Made by a program: the position numbers and the translations under genes. Shown piece by piece: positions 46,763 to 55,103 of a DNA stretch of 64,000 nucleotides. The stretch spans positions 58,158 through 122,157 of the forward strand of contig NZ_QOIM01000047.1 in NCBI RefSeq assembly GCF_003323735.1, in the 5' to 3' direction. The notes beneath the pieces are model-generated. The model made no database searches. It was not told where the DNA came from and saw only the letters and a list, made by a program, of their open reading frames with translations. This DNA comes from Streptomyces reniochalinae. Its GTDB lineage: Bacteria > Actinomycetota > Actinomycetes > Streptomycetales > Streptomycetaceae. Each line of letters starts with the position of its first letter. The stretch's first letter is position 1.

Positions 46763-48271
46763 TCAGCGAATCGAGCTTCCGAGCTGTGCCCCGTCCACGG
46801 GCGCGCCGAGATCGCTCGGCCCGAAGGAGGCGGCGTCGTCCGTCGTGAGGCCCGTGCCGGTGCCACGGAGCGACCACACGGCGCCGGAGGAGTCGTTCTC
46901 CTGCGTCGAGGAGACGTTGAGGTCGCGGTGTCCGTCACCGTCGACGTCGACGAGGGCGCAGGCCGCGCCGAACTCGTCCTTCTCCTCGGCGACCCCGGGC
47001 ACGCCGGGGCTGTCCTGGTCGAGCAGCTGGCTGCCCTGGCCCGTGACCCCCGCATCGGAGCCGTGCAGCAGGGCGACCGCGCCCGCATCGCTCTTGTCCC
47101 CGCTGTTCTTCCACCGGATGCCGAGGGCGACCTCGGCGCGGCCGTCGCCGGTCACGTCCGCGACCGAGACGCAGGAGCCGAGCATCTCACCGTCCGAGGG
47201 CGCCTCGCCGGGGAAGCCCTCGAGGCTCTGGTCGAACTTTTGCCGGCGGTCGGCGGACAGGCCGTCCTTCGCCCCGAAGACGACCGTGACCTCGTCGAAC
47301 AGGTCACTGCCGCCACTCACCACGAGGTCGTCGTAACCGTCGCCGTCCACGTCTCCCGCGTCCAGGTCCCCGCCCCCGTCGTCCGGGCCCTGGGACACCG
47401 TGAAGCCGGAGGGGCTGCCGAGGAGGGCGTCGCTGCTGTACACGCCGTCGCCCTCGTAGCGCCGGAAGGTGAGGTCCTGTCGGCCGTCGCCGTTGACGTC
47501 GGCCACGCCACGGACGGTCGAGGGGCCACTTATGGAGGTGGCGCTGTTGTTCTCGTCGTCCCACTCGGACCTGTCCAGGAAGTCGAGCTTCTTGGCAGGA
47601 GTCCCGGACCGGGTGACAGGCCCCTTCCACAGGGCCGCAGGCTGCTTGACCGGGTCGTCACCGCTCGACCCCGGGTCTCCCAGCAGGGCGAGGTCCGCCT
47701 GCTTGTCACCGTCGAAGTCGCCGATCTGCGGCGTCGTCCCGAACCCGGGTATGGCCGTACCGCCGGTGAGCCCCTTGGCCGAACCCCACAGGATGACGCT
47801 GCCGGACGAGGCATCAGCGGAGCCGATGACCAGGTCGGCGTAACCGTCGCCGTCCAGGTCTCCCTTGCTGAAGGACTTCCCGAACTCCTGCTCGGCGGTG
47901 GCCGACCCCGGCACTCCGCTCGTCGAACGGCTCACCAGCTGCTTGTTCGCGGTGTCGAGGCCCTTGGCCGAACCGTAGGTGACAGCCACATAACCGGCCT
48001 TCGCCTTGCCGCTGACGGTTCCTCCGGGGGCGCCGCTGACCAGGTCCGCGAAACCGTCCCCGTTGAGGTCCTCCGCCACATCCGCCTTCTTCGCGGACTG
48101 CTGTTCTCCGTGCTCCGTGGCACTCGCCTGCTGCGGGTGGGCGAACACCCCGGTGGTCAGCCCCCCGACGGTCGCCATCACGAGGGCGGCCCCGATGGTC
48201 GTCAGGCGGGCCGCCGATGTTCCGCGGGGCCGAACCCCACCACGCTCGGCCAGGCGTCTTCCATGACTCAT
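46763..48271 (-). CDS. Secreted FG-GAP/VCBS repeat protein
   Basis: About 502 residues. A signal peptide (about 1-50, with TSAARLTTIGAALVMATVGG) precedes seven or so FG-GAP blades, each carrying a calcium-binding DxDGDG-type loop (DLNGDGFADL, DLDGDGYADL, DVNGDGRQDL, DVDGDGYDDL, DVTGDGRAEV, DVDGDGHRDL). This predicts a beta-propeller that binds calcium outside the cell, possibly adhering to polymer. The ATG at 48271 follows GGAGG. Confidence 0.85.
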   Translation of the reverse strand: MSHGRRLAERGGVRPRGTSAARLTTIGAALVMATVGGLTTGVFAHPQQASATEHGEQQSAKKADVAEDLNGDGFADLVSGAPGGTVSGKAKAGYVAVTYGSAKGLDTANKQLVSRSTSGVPGSATAEQEFGKSFSKGDLDGDGYADLVIGSADASSGSVILWGSAKGLTGGTAIPGFGTTPQIGDFDGDKQADLALLGDPGSSGDDPVKQPAALWKGPVTRSGTPAKKLDFLDRSEWDDENNSATSISGPSTVRGVADVNGDGRQDLTFRRYEGDGVYSSDALLGSPSGFTVSQGPDDGGGDLDAGDVDGDGYDDLVVSGGSDLFDEVTVVFGAKDGLSADRRQKFDQSLEGFPGEAPSDGEMLGSCVSVADVTGDGRAEVALGIRWKNSGDKSDAGAVALLHGSDAGVTGQGSQLLDQDSPGVPGVAEEKDEFGAACALVDVDGDGHRDLNVSSTQENDSSGAVWSLRGTGTGLTTDDAASFGPSDLGAPVDGAQLGSSIR

Positions 48272-48287
48272 GCGCTGCTTCCTCCAC

Positions 48288-48321
48288 ATACCGGGTCGGT
48301 TCTCGATACCGGGTCGGTTCT
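48288..48321. repeat. Two direct repeats upstream of the FG-GAP gene
   Basis: ATACCGGGTCGGTTCT occurs twice, at 48288-48303 and 48306-48321, with an 18-bp period. It sits just before the FG-GAP start (about 17 nt), within its leader or promoter. It could be a paired regulator site or a slippage product. The rest of the gap to 48595 shows nothing further. Confidence 0.6.
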
Positions 48322-48595
48322 AGGGCACGTACGGTCGCGAGCCTCAACGGTCGTCCCCCCGAGCCGAATTGTTCCTCTTCGCCGAGGGAAGCGCCGATCG
48401 AGTCCGCTGATCCGCTACACCAGATGAGATGAAGCCCGACCGCAAGAGGTTCACAGAATCCGGCCACTTGTGCGACGCGATCACGAGGTGCGGTGTGCCG
48501 TGCCCCGGACCTCACGCAAGACCGGCTCAGCCGCAGAGGAACCGGACGGCCCCGCCGCCTGGTGCGGGCTGTGTTCGGCCGGTGGCCCGTGCGGG

Positions 48596-49132
48596 CTACG
48601 TCTCCACGGAGGGCGTCGCCTCGGACCAGCCGAGCGGGTACAGGTCACGGCCGTGGGGGTGGGTGGGGGTGTCCTCGCTTGCCTCGGAGAAGGCGGTGAG
48701 TGCCTCGACGAGAGCGCTGCGCTGCTCTGGTTCCATCCGGGAGACGATCGCGCCGATCTCAGCGCGGCGGCGTGCGGTGACCTCGCTGACGATCCGGTGG
48801 CCGGCTTCGGTGAGTGCCAACAGGTTCTCGCGCCGGTTGTCGGGATTGGCCTGCCGGTCGACGAGGCCGCTCGCGTAGAGGCGATCGATCATGCGGGTGG
48901 CGGTGGAGGGGTTGACGCCCAGCTGTTGGGCCAGTCCCACGAGTTTGCCCGGTCCGTGCTGCTCCAGCATGACGAGCAGCCGGAACTGCGGCAGCGTCAC
49001 CTGGTCCTGTACGGCCGCCAGCGAGCGTGCGGATACCGCCACCAGCAGCCGAGACGCGGTCATGACGGCTTTCGTCACCGCGTCGGCATCGCGCGCGCCC
49101 GGCTCGGGCCCCGCCCTGTCACCTGTCGCCAT
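48596..49132 (-). CDS. MarR family regulator
   Basis: A 178-residue MarR repressor with a winged helix at about 45-115 (VTLPQFRLLVMLEQHGPGKL, then NPSTATRMIDRLYASGLVDR). It is divergent from the ClC channel gene and the 127-bp gap holds repeated TTTGCCCTxTGCA motifs, fitting a repressor that controls both genes. Ligand unknown. Confidence 0.9.
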   Translation of the reverse strand: MATGDRAGPEPGARDADAVTKAVMTASRLLVAVSARSLAAVQDQVTLPQFRLLVMLEQHGPGKLVGLAQQLGVNPSTATRMIDRLYASGLVDRQANPDNRRENLLALTEAGHRIVSEVTARRRAEIGAIVSRMEPEQRSALVEALTAFSEASEDTPTHPHGRDLYPLGWSEATPSVET

Positions 49133-49182
49133 GCCCTCTTTCTATCCCGGATCGCGGACAGCCCGCGCCTCCGGGTGTGGCC

Positions 49183-49211
49183 TTTGCCCTGTGCACACTT
49201 TGCCCTATGCA
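49183..49211. promoter_or_regulatory. MarR operator candidate in the MarR/ClC gap
   Basis: TTTGCCCTGTGCA (49183-49195) and TTTGCCCTATGCA (49199-49211) are 13-bp repeats 16 bp apart. The second, with its flank, is also an inverted repeat TTTGC-CCTAT-GCAAA. Position between divergent MarR and ClC genes fits an operator. Confidence 0.55.
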
Positions 49212-49259
49212 AATATAAGATAAGCGAAAGACCTGATCCGGAGGGGAGACGCGAAGACC

Positions 49260-51131
49260 GTGGAACAGGTGACGGAGGACCGCACCGCGCACTGCACGAC
49301 GAAGACAGCAGCCACCGACAGTGACAGTGCCGCCGGGCCAGAACCCGTCGACGTGGCCAGGAGCCGGCCGCCGATGGCTCGGCTCCGAGCGGCCCCCTGG
49401 GCCGTCATGGTGATGGCCGTGGCCGTCGGAGCCGGAGCAGGGCTGGGCTCGATCGTCTTCCGGTGGCTGATCCAGTTCTTCACCGGAGTCTTCTCCGGGC
49501 ACGCCGACTACTCCGCCACGGCCCACCACAACAACCCGCACATACCCTGGCTCGGCGCCTTCTTCGTCGTCCTCGCGCCCGTCGTCGGCGGACTGCTGTA
49601 CGGGCCGCTCGTGGACCGTTTCGCGAAGGAGGCCCGCGGCCACGGCGTTCCCGAGGTGATGTTGGCCGTCGCGCAGCGCGGCGGCCGAATCAACGCCCGC
49701 GTCGCGGTCGTCAAGTCCCTGGCCTCCGCACTGACCATCGGCTCCGGCGGTTCCGTCGGGCGCGAGGGGCCTATCGTCCAGGTGGGCTCAGCGCTCGGTT
49801 CCACGGTCGCCCGTATCGTCAGGCTCACCGAGGAGCGGCACGTACTGCTGGTCGCCTGCGGCGCGGCGGGCGGCATCGCCGCGACCTTCAACGCGCCGCT
49901 GGCCGGGGTCTTCTTCGCCATGGAGTTGATTCTGGGCGTCTTCAGCGTCGAGGCGTTCGGCGCGACCGTCCTGGCAAGCGTCACCGCCAGCGTGATCGGC
50001 CGCGCCGCCTTCGGTGACACCGCCTTCCTCACCCTGCCGCCCTTCCACCTCGACCACCTCGCCCAGTACGGCCTCTTCGCCTTCCTCGGTGTCGTCGCCG
50101 GCGCGGTCGGCATGGGTTTCACCCGGATCCTCTACCTCGTCGAGGACGCCTGCGACTGGGTCTGGGGCAAGCTCCGCGGCCCCGAATGGCTGCGCCCGGC
50201 CGCGGGCGGACTGCTGCTGGGCGGACTCCTGCTGGCCCTCCCGCAGATGTACGGGGTGGGCTACCCCGTCCTGGAGCGGGCGACCGAGGGCACGTACGCC
50301 ATCGGCTTCCTGCTGCTCCTCCTCGCCGGCAAGATCCTGGCCACCAGCCTCACCATCGGGATCGGCGGCTCCGGCGGTGTCTTCGCCCCGAGCCTCTTCA
50401 TCGGCGCGATGCTGGGCGCCGCGTACGGAATCGCGACGCACGACGCGCTGCCGGGCCTCGCGGGCGCCGTCGGTGCATACGCCCTGGTCGGCATGGGTGC
50501 CACCTTCGCGGGCGCGGCCCGCGCGCCCATCACGGCAGTGGTCATCCTCTTCGAGCTGACCGGCGAGTACTCGATCATCCTGCCGCTGATGCTCGCCATC
50601 GTGCTGGCCACACTGACCTCGCGGCTCCTCAGCCGTGACACCATCTACACACTCAAGCTGACCCGCCGCGGCGTCGACCTGCACGCCCCCGGGACGGCTC
50701 CGGGCGCGAAGCTGGGCAACCAGCTCGTCTCCTCGGTGATGGAACCGGTGCCGACCCCGCTCAAGGGGTCGACGGAACTGGCGGAGGCGGCCGACCAGCT
50801 CAGACTCTCCGAGCACGGCGTGCTGCCCGTACTCGACACCGAGGACCGCTACCTGGGCGTCCTCACCGCCCGTACCGTCACCGAGGCCCTCTCCGAGCCC
50901 GTCGACGAGGCAGCACACCCCGCGGTCACCGTGCGGGACCTGGCCGAGTCCCCCCGCCCCGTCACCGCCGACACGCGGCTGGGCAGCGCCCTGCACGCCC
51001 TGGTCAACTCTCCGGGCACCGGCCTGCCCGTCCTCGGAGCCGACCGTACCCGCCTCGTCGGCTGGCTCACCCACCAAAGCGCACTACGGGCACTCCACGC
51101 GCCCACCCCGGCGCAGCCGGCCCACGAATGA
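49260..51131 (+). CDS. ClC-type chloride channel/transporter with CBS domains
   Basis: A 623-residue ClC protein with about 10-12 helices (residues 45-470). Selectivity motifs are GSGGSVGREGP (about 160) and GIGGSGGVFAP (about 375). A CBS pair occupies about 490-610. In GREGP, the glutamate is the gating residue; the E-to-proton residue of antiporters was not resolved by eye. The start GTG is at 49260. It is divergent from a MarR gene and may be repressed by it. Confidence 0.92.
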   Translation: MEQVTEDRTAHCTTKTAATDSDSAAGPEPVDVARSRPPMARLRAAPWAVMVMAVAVGAGAGLGSIVFRWLIQFFTGVFSGHADYSATAHHNNPHIPWLGAFFVVLAPVVGGLLYGPLVDRFAKEARGHGVPEVMLAVAQRGGRINARVAVVKSLASALTIGSGGSVGREGPIVQVGSALGSTVARIVRLTEERHVLLVACGAAGGIAATFNAPLAGVFFAMELILGVFSVEAFGATVLASVTASVIGRAAFGDTAFLTLPPFHLDHLAQYGLFAFLGVVAGAVGMGFTRILYLVEDACDWVWGKLRGPEWLRPAAGGLLLGGLLLALPQMYGVGYPVLERATEGTYAIGFLLLLLAGKILATSLTIGIGGSGGVFAPSLFIGAMLGAAYGIATHDALPGLAGAVGAYALVGMGATFAGAARAPITAVVILFELTGEYSIILPLMLAIVLATLTSRLLSRDTIYTLKLTRRGVDLHAPGTAPGAKLGNQLVSSVMEPVPTPLKGSTELAEAADQLRLSEHGVLPVLDTEDRYLGVLTARTVTEALSEPVDEAAHPAVTVRDLAESPRPVTADTRLGSALHALVNSPGTGLPVLGADRTRLVGWLTHQSALRALHAPTPAQPAHE

Positions 51132-51350
51132 CGGTCGCCCTCCCCAACGGGGCAGCCCACGCATGTGAACGGTGCAGGCTGTGTCGCCCGGCAGGAAGAG
51201 CCAACGGGGCTCGGTGCGCAACGCAGAGCGCACTGACCGGTCGAGGGACTACGGAGAACCCTCGGGTGCTGGGGACGCCCCGGCGCCAACGGCCAACCCC
51301 TCAAAGCCGTACCGGCGCCGGCCAGGCCCGATCACGGTCCGCGAAACACC

Positions 51351-51974
51351 TCAGGCCCAGAACCCGCCTCCCGTACCCCTCCCGATCAGCCACAGCAGCA
51401 AGGACACCACCGTGCCGAAGCCCAGCCCGGCACCGAGCCGGGATCGCGCCGGTCCCGGCACCATCATCATCCGCCCCGCGAAACCGCCCAGCATCACGCC
51501 GAGGAGCGTCAGCCCCAGTGCGCCGATGCCCCGCATCGCCAAGTTGCTCTCGCCTTGGTCATCGGTGCGGAACACCTCGGTAGGGCCCGCGGCCGGCCGT
51601 ATGGCGCGTGCCGGGAAGTCCTCGCCGGCCTCCGTCCCCTCGGCGTCGTGACTCTCCTTCAACGGTGCATCCGTCAGCTTCAACTCCCCGTCGTCGGAGC
51701 GGAAGTCGCCGTAGCAGGAGGTACTGGGACCCTGGTTGGTGCCTCCGCCGTGCTCGCACCGGTCCAGGGTGAATACGCCCGGTTTCGCCTTCTCGACGAC
51801 GCTCTTCGGATCCAGGTAGTCCGTCTTGAGCAGCCCGACGCCGGACACCAACGCCAGTGCGGCGAAGAACGCGGCAATCCCCGCCTTCTTCCGCTGGGCA
51901 GCGGAAAGAGGCCGCCCTGCCGCACGCGGTTGCACCTGCCCCTGTGCACCAGGCAACTCTGTTCCGGACGTCAT
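51351..51974 (-). CDS. Hypothetical membrane protein
   Basis: About 207 residues. Hydrophobic segments lie at about 31-50 and near 148-168 and 183-203. Between them is an extracytoplasmic loop with two cysteines (LDRCEHGGG, STSCYGD) that may pair. The ATG at 51974 follows GGGGGAG. No family recognised. It is the last gene before the tRNA-linked attachment repeat, so it belongs to the original chromosome. Confidence 0.65.
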   Translation of the reverse strand: MTSGTELPGAQGQVQPRAAGRPLSAAQRKKAGIAAFFAALALVSGVGLLKTDYLDPKSVVEKAKPGVFTLDRCEHGGGTNQGPSTSCYGDFRSDDGELKLTDAPLKESHDAEGTEAGEDFPARAIRPAAGPTEVFRTDDQGESNLAMRGIGALGLTLLGVMLGGFAGRMMMVPGPARSRLGAGLGFGTVVSLLLWLIGRGTGGGFWA

Positions 51975-52277
51975 GCGCTCCCCCGTTCGCCCCGCACGTA
52001 ACGGTGCTGCCGCCCCGAGCCCAACTTCCCCGGCCGCGGTGAACCCAGTGTGCACACGGCGTCCCCCTACAGTCCCTCGTGCCAACCACCCTAGTTGGAG
52101 GCCGTGGCGGTGGCAGCCGCGGTGCCGTGGCGGCGGCAGCCGCGGTGGTGGGCCCCGAGCTGCTCGGCAGCGCGTGCCGGCCCCGTTCACCACATCGGTG
52201 ATCCGGTGTCATCCACGCTCGGCAGTTCCACGTTCGCGGCATACACCCACCACTGACGGCCCGCACGAGCCCATCTC

Positions 52278-52365
52278 ATGCAAAAGCCCAGGTCACATCG
52301 TGTGTGACCTGGGCTTCAGACGAGCCGCCTCAGGGAATCGAACCCTTGACCTACGCATTACGAGG
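52278..52365. repeat. Left attachment site: tRNA-Thr(CGU) 3' half and terminator
   Basis: An 88-bp direct repeat, identical to 63774-63861. On the minus strand it holds the tRNA from its anticodon loop (CTCGTAA, anticodon CGU, 52359-52365) to the acceptor end (52324-52331), followed by a 14-bp stem hairpin (52285-52298 with 52304-52317) that is the tRNA terminator. The repeat stops exactly at the 5' edge of the anticodon loop, where tyrosine integrases usually cut. The tRNA 5' half is absent here. Confidence 0.88.
52285..52317 (-). terminator. tRNA terminator hairpin (left copy)
   Basis: AAGCCCAGGTCACA pairs perfectly with TGTGACCTGGGCTT around a 5-nt loop. It sits directly after the tRNA 3' end on the minus strand, as expected for a tRNA terminator. 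An identical hairpin is in the right repeat (63781-63813). Confidence 0.75.
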
Positions 52366-52598
52366 GCCTGCAAGATCGTGACGCGTGGTGCTGGACGAAA
52401 CCGCAGAATCCCGTTTCCCCAGGTCAAAGACGTCCGACCGTGATCACTATGACGCTGTGTCCACCCTAGTGCCGCCCAGTCCGCTCACGCATCCACCTCG
52501 CCATCTGCGATAACCCGGCAGGATGACCCTATGCCATACAACCGGAGGTCAGGGACCGCCGTAGCGACGATCAGCACCTTACCCTCGCGCTCTGTCCC

Positions 52599-52604
52599 TA
52601 GACT
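52599..52604 (+). promoter_or_regulatory. Possible -10 box for the AIPR gene
   Basis: TAGACT is a good streptomycete -10, 39 nt before the TTG start of the AIPR gene. There is no convincing TTGAC-type -35 at the right distance, so this is tentative. The rest of the gap 52366-52642 holds no gene. Confidence 0.3.
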
Positions 52605-52642
52605 GTGTCAGGGCAACGCAGGGCACGGCACTGGGGGCAGAC

Positions 52643-54778
52643 TTGGACGAGACAGAGCGCAGGGCTGCAACGGCACCCATCCGTATCCACCAGATCCGCA
52701 CAGCGCTTCTGCAGCAGTACCAGGGACTCATCTACGACGACGACCTCAAGGGGTACGACCAGGAGGGCTACGAACAGCGCTTCCTCTCCCGCGCGTTGAC
52801 AGCGGCCGCCGTACGCGAAGTAACGGGCTGCAACCACAAGATTGCTGGCGCCTCTGTCATCGACGGTGAAGACGACCAAGGCATCGACGGTGTGGCCGTC
52901 ACCGAAGGCACACAAGAGGTTTGGCTCGTCCAGGCCAAGTGGAGCGACGAAGGCAAAGGCAAACTGGACACCAATGCGGCGCACAAGCTCATCGCTGGTC
53001 TCCGCCTCATCGAACAGCGAAGTTTCGACCGCTTCAATGACCGCCTGGAGCCAATCGCTGCTCGTGTCAACGCCGCGATGCACGATGCACGACTCAAGGT
53101 GACTCTGGTGATCGCCGTCATGGGCGTGGGAACGCTCAACAGGGAAACCATCAGCGTTCTCGAAGACGCCCGGAATGAGTTCAATGGCCTTGGCCCGGCC
53201 CTCGGGTACCGCGTGGTCCACGCTGCGGACATCCTCCGGCAGATCCGCGAGGACCTCGCTCCCGAGCCTGTACGCGTAACCGTTCGAATGACGAACTGGC
53301 TCCGGCGGAACACTCCACTCACCGCTTACCAGGGCACCGTTCCGGCAAGCAATATCGCCGAGTGGTATCAGGAGCACGAAAGCCGACTGTACGAGCAGAA
53401 CCTGCGCCAGTCCCTCGGTACGACCCGAGTCAACTCAGGCATGCTGAGCACTCTTGTGGATCAACCTGAGAACTTCTGGCTCTTCAACAACGGCGTGACC
53501 GTGTTGTGCAATGAGCTGGAGGAGGATTGGCCGGGGCGCCGCCGCCCGGACGAACCAGTACACCTGCGCCTCTCAGGAGTCAGCGTCGTGAACGGCGCAC
53601 AGACCGTCGCGGCCGCGCACCGCGCCACGCAGGGATCCTCCGAGGCCGTCGAGGACGCCGAGGTCACCGTCAAAGTGATCGTCGTGGATAAGAGCATGCC
53701 GGATCTCGCGCAGCGCATCACCGAGACAACCAATACGCAGAACCACGTAGAGCAGCGCGACTTCATCGCCTTGGACGAGGTCCAGGCGCTGACCCGAGAA
53801 GACTTCATGCTGTCCCTCCAAAAGTCCTACGTGTTCAAGCGCGGTGAGCCCGACCCAGCACCGGATGAAGGTTGCTCTGTGGTGCACGCCGCCATTGCCC
53901 TGGCTTGTGCGCACCGCAGCACCGAACTCGCCGTGCGCGCAAAGCGGGACACAGACTTTCTCTGGGAACGTGGCAGCGGAGGCGCCTACCCTCGTCTCTT
54001 CGGGGAACGCCCGGGAGCCTTTCAGATCTGGCGCTCGGTGCTCGTACACCGTGCCGTGGGGACCGCCCTCAACGAAGAACGTAAGCGTTTTCAAAAGCGC
54101 GCCGCTGACGTGAGTCAGCGAGGTGACCTACTCGTCGCCCATCTGGTCTTTCAGCTTCTCGATCAAGACCGCATCGACGATCCCGAGTACGACTGGGACG
54201 TGGCGCTGCAGGAGGTTCCTGCACTCACGAATCGCGTCCTGTCTTGGCTGATCCACCACATCGACACGGAGTATGGCCAGAGTTCCTTCCTCAGCGGAAC
54301 ACTCACTGACGCTGGGCGTTGCAAGAGGCTCGCGGAACTGGTGCTGCGAGACGCCCAACGCGAAGGTGTCATCCCGGACTTGCCAGCTGCTTACAAAGCC
54401 GGCAAGGGGGGCAAGCGTAAGCCGCGCCGCCCCAACGCTGTGCCAACCCTCGTGGACCACGGAAGAATCGCCGACGGAACGCCTGTCCTTCTGCGGCTGT
54501 GGAATAAGCCGGAGATCGACGCGCTCACCCCTTGGCTCGCCGAAGACCCTCGACGCGGTGAGGCGACTTGGGTAAACGACCGGACACGGTGCCTCGTGTG
54601 GGCGGGTGACGGTAATTCTTACTCGCCGACGCGCTTGGTTCTGAACCTCTACGAGCTCGCTGGCTGGGAGGAGGCCCCTGTCACGGTCCAGGGCCCTGCT
54701 CGATGGACGCTAGACGGCGCCGCTACCCTCTCCGATTTGGCACGAGCGTTGCTTGACGAGCAGGCCGAACAGGAATGA
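52643..54778 (+). CDS. AIPR-family defence protein with Mrr-like nuclease motif
   Basis: A 711-residue protein. At residues 82-99 the spacing D82 (IDGVAV) to QAK 97-99 (WLVQAKWS) matches the D-QxK active site of Mrr-like endonucleases. The AIPR (abortive infection) domain follows, with FWLFNNGVTVLC, VVNGAQTVAAAHRAT and ETTNTQNHVEQRDFIALD near 275-375. The start is the TTG at 52643. AIPR proteins confer phage resistance in some bacteria, often near restriction genes. Here it lies 325 bp before a methylase gene, so it may be its partner. GC content looks lower than in the core genes. Confidence 0.82.
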   Translation: MDETERRAATAPIRIHQIRTALLQQYQGLIYDDDLKGYDQEGYEQRFLSRALTAAAVREVTGCNHKIAGASVIDGEDDQGIDGVAVTEGTQEVWLVQAKWSDEGKGKLDTNAAHKLIAGLRLIEQRSFDRFNDRLEPIAARVNAAMHDARLKVTLVIAVMGVGTLNRETISVLEDARNEFNGLGPALGYRVVHAADILRQIREDLAPEPVRVTVRMTNWLRRNTPLTAYQGTVPASNIAEWYQEHESRLYEQNLRQSLGTTRVNSGMLSTLVDQPENFWLFNNGVTVLCNELEEDWPGRRRPDEPVHLRLSGVSVVNGAQTVAAAHRATQGSSEAVEDAEVTVKVIVVDKSMPDLAQRITETTNTQNHVEQRDFIALDEVQALTREDFMLSLQKSYVFKRGEPDPAPDEGCSVVHAAIALACAHRSTELAVRAKRDTDFLWERGSGGAYPRLFGERPGAFQIWRSVLVHRAVGTALNEERKRFQKRAADVSQRGDLLVAHLVFQLLDQDRIDDPEYDWDVALQEVPALTNRVLSWLIHHIDTEYGQSSFLSGTLTDAGRCKRLAELVLRDAQREGVIPDLPAAYKAGKGGKRKPRRPNAVPTLVDHGRIADGTPVLLRLWNKPEIDALTPWLAEDPRRGEATWVNDRTRCLVWAGDGNSYSPTRLVLNLYELAGWEEAPVTVQGPARWTLDGAATLSDLARALLDEQAEQE

Positions 54779-55103
54779 GGGCGGGCTGCTGTGCCCTTGG
54801 GAGAGGCAACAATGCGGTTCGCAGGCCAGCCGACACTCCTCACTCCCATCACGACGCGGCGCAGGGCAGGGCTCAGAGGCCGTCGTCAGCTACTCCGCGC
54901 ATGCAGGCTATCCCCTGAAGCCCCGTTCACACAGACATACCCCGTCATCCGGGGCAGCCGCGGTGGGGTCTGGCGCCAGGCTACCCACCAAACTCGCGCC
55001 GGCGACCTCACCCTCAAAGGGGAGATCATGCACCACTCACTCAAACGATGAGCATCCACACGTATGCTCCTGCTCGACGGTGACACAACCTGGAGGACGA
55101 CCA
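54779..55103. other. Gap between AIPR and methylase genes
   Basis: About 325 bp. The open frame of the methylase extends back through this region, but its codons look non-coding and the strong ribosome site lies at 55092-55097. I see no terminator, promoter or small gene that I can support here. Confidence 0.5.

Noticed and set aside
54753..55103. N-terminal extension of the methylase to 1027 residues
   Set aside because: The added residues look non-coding, and a strong GGAGGA site precedes the GTG at 55104.
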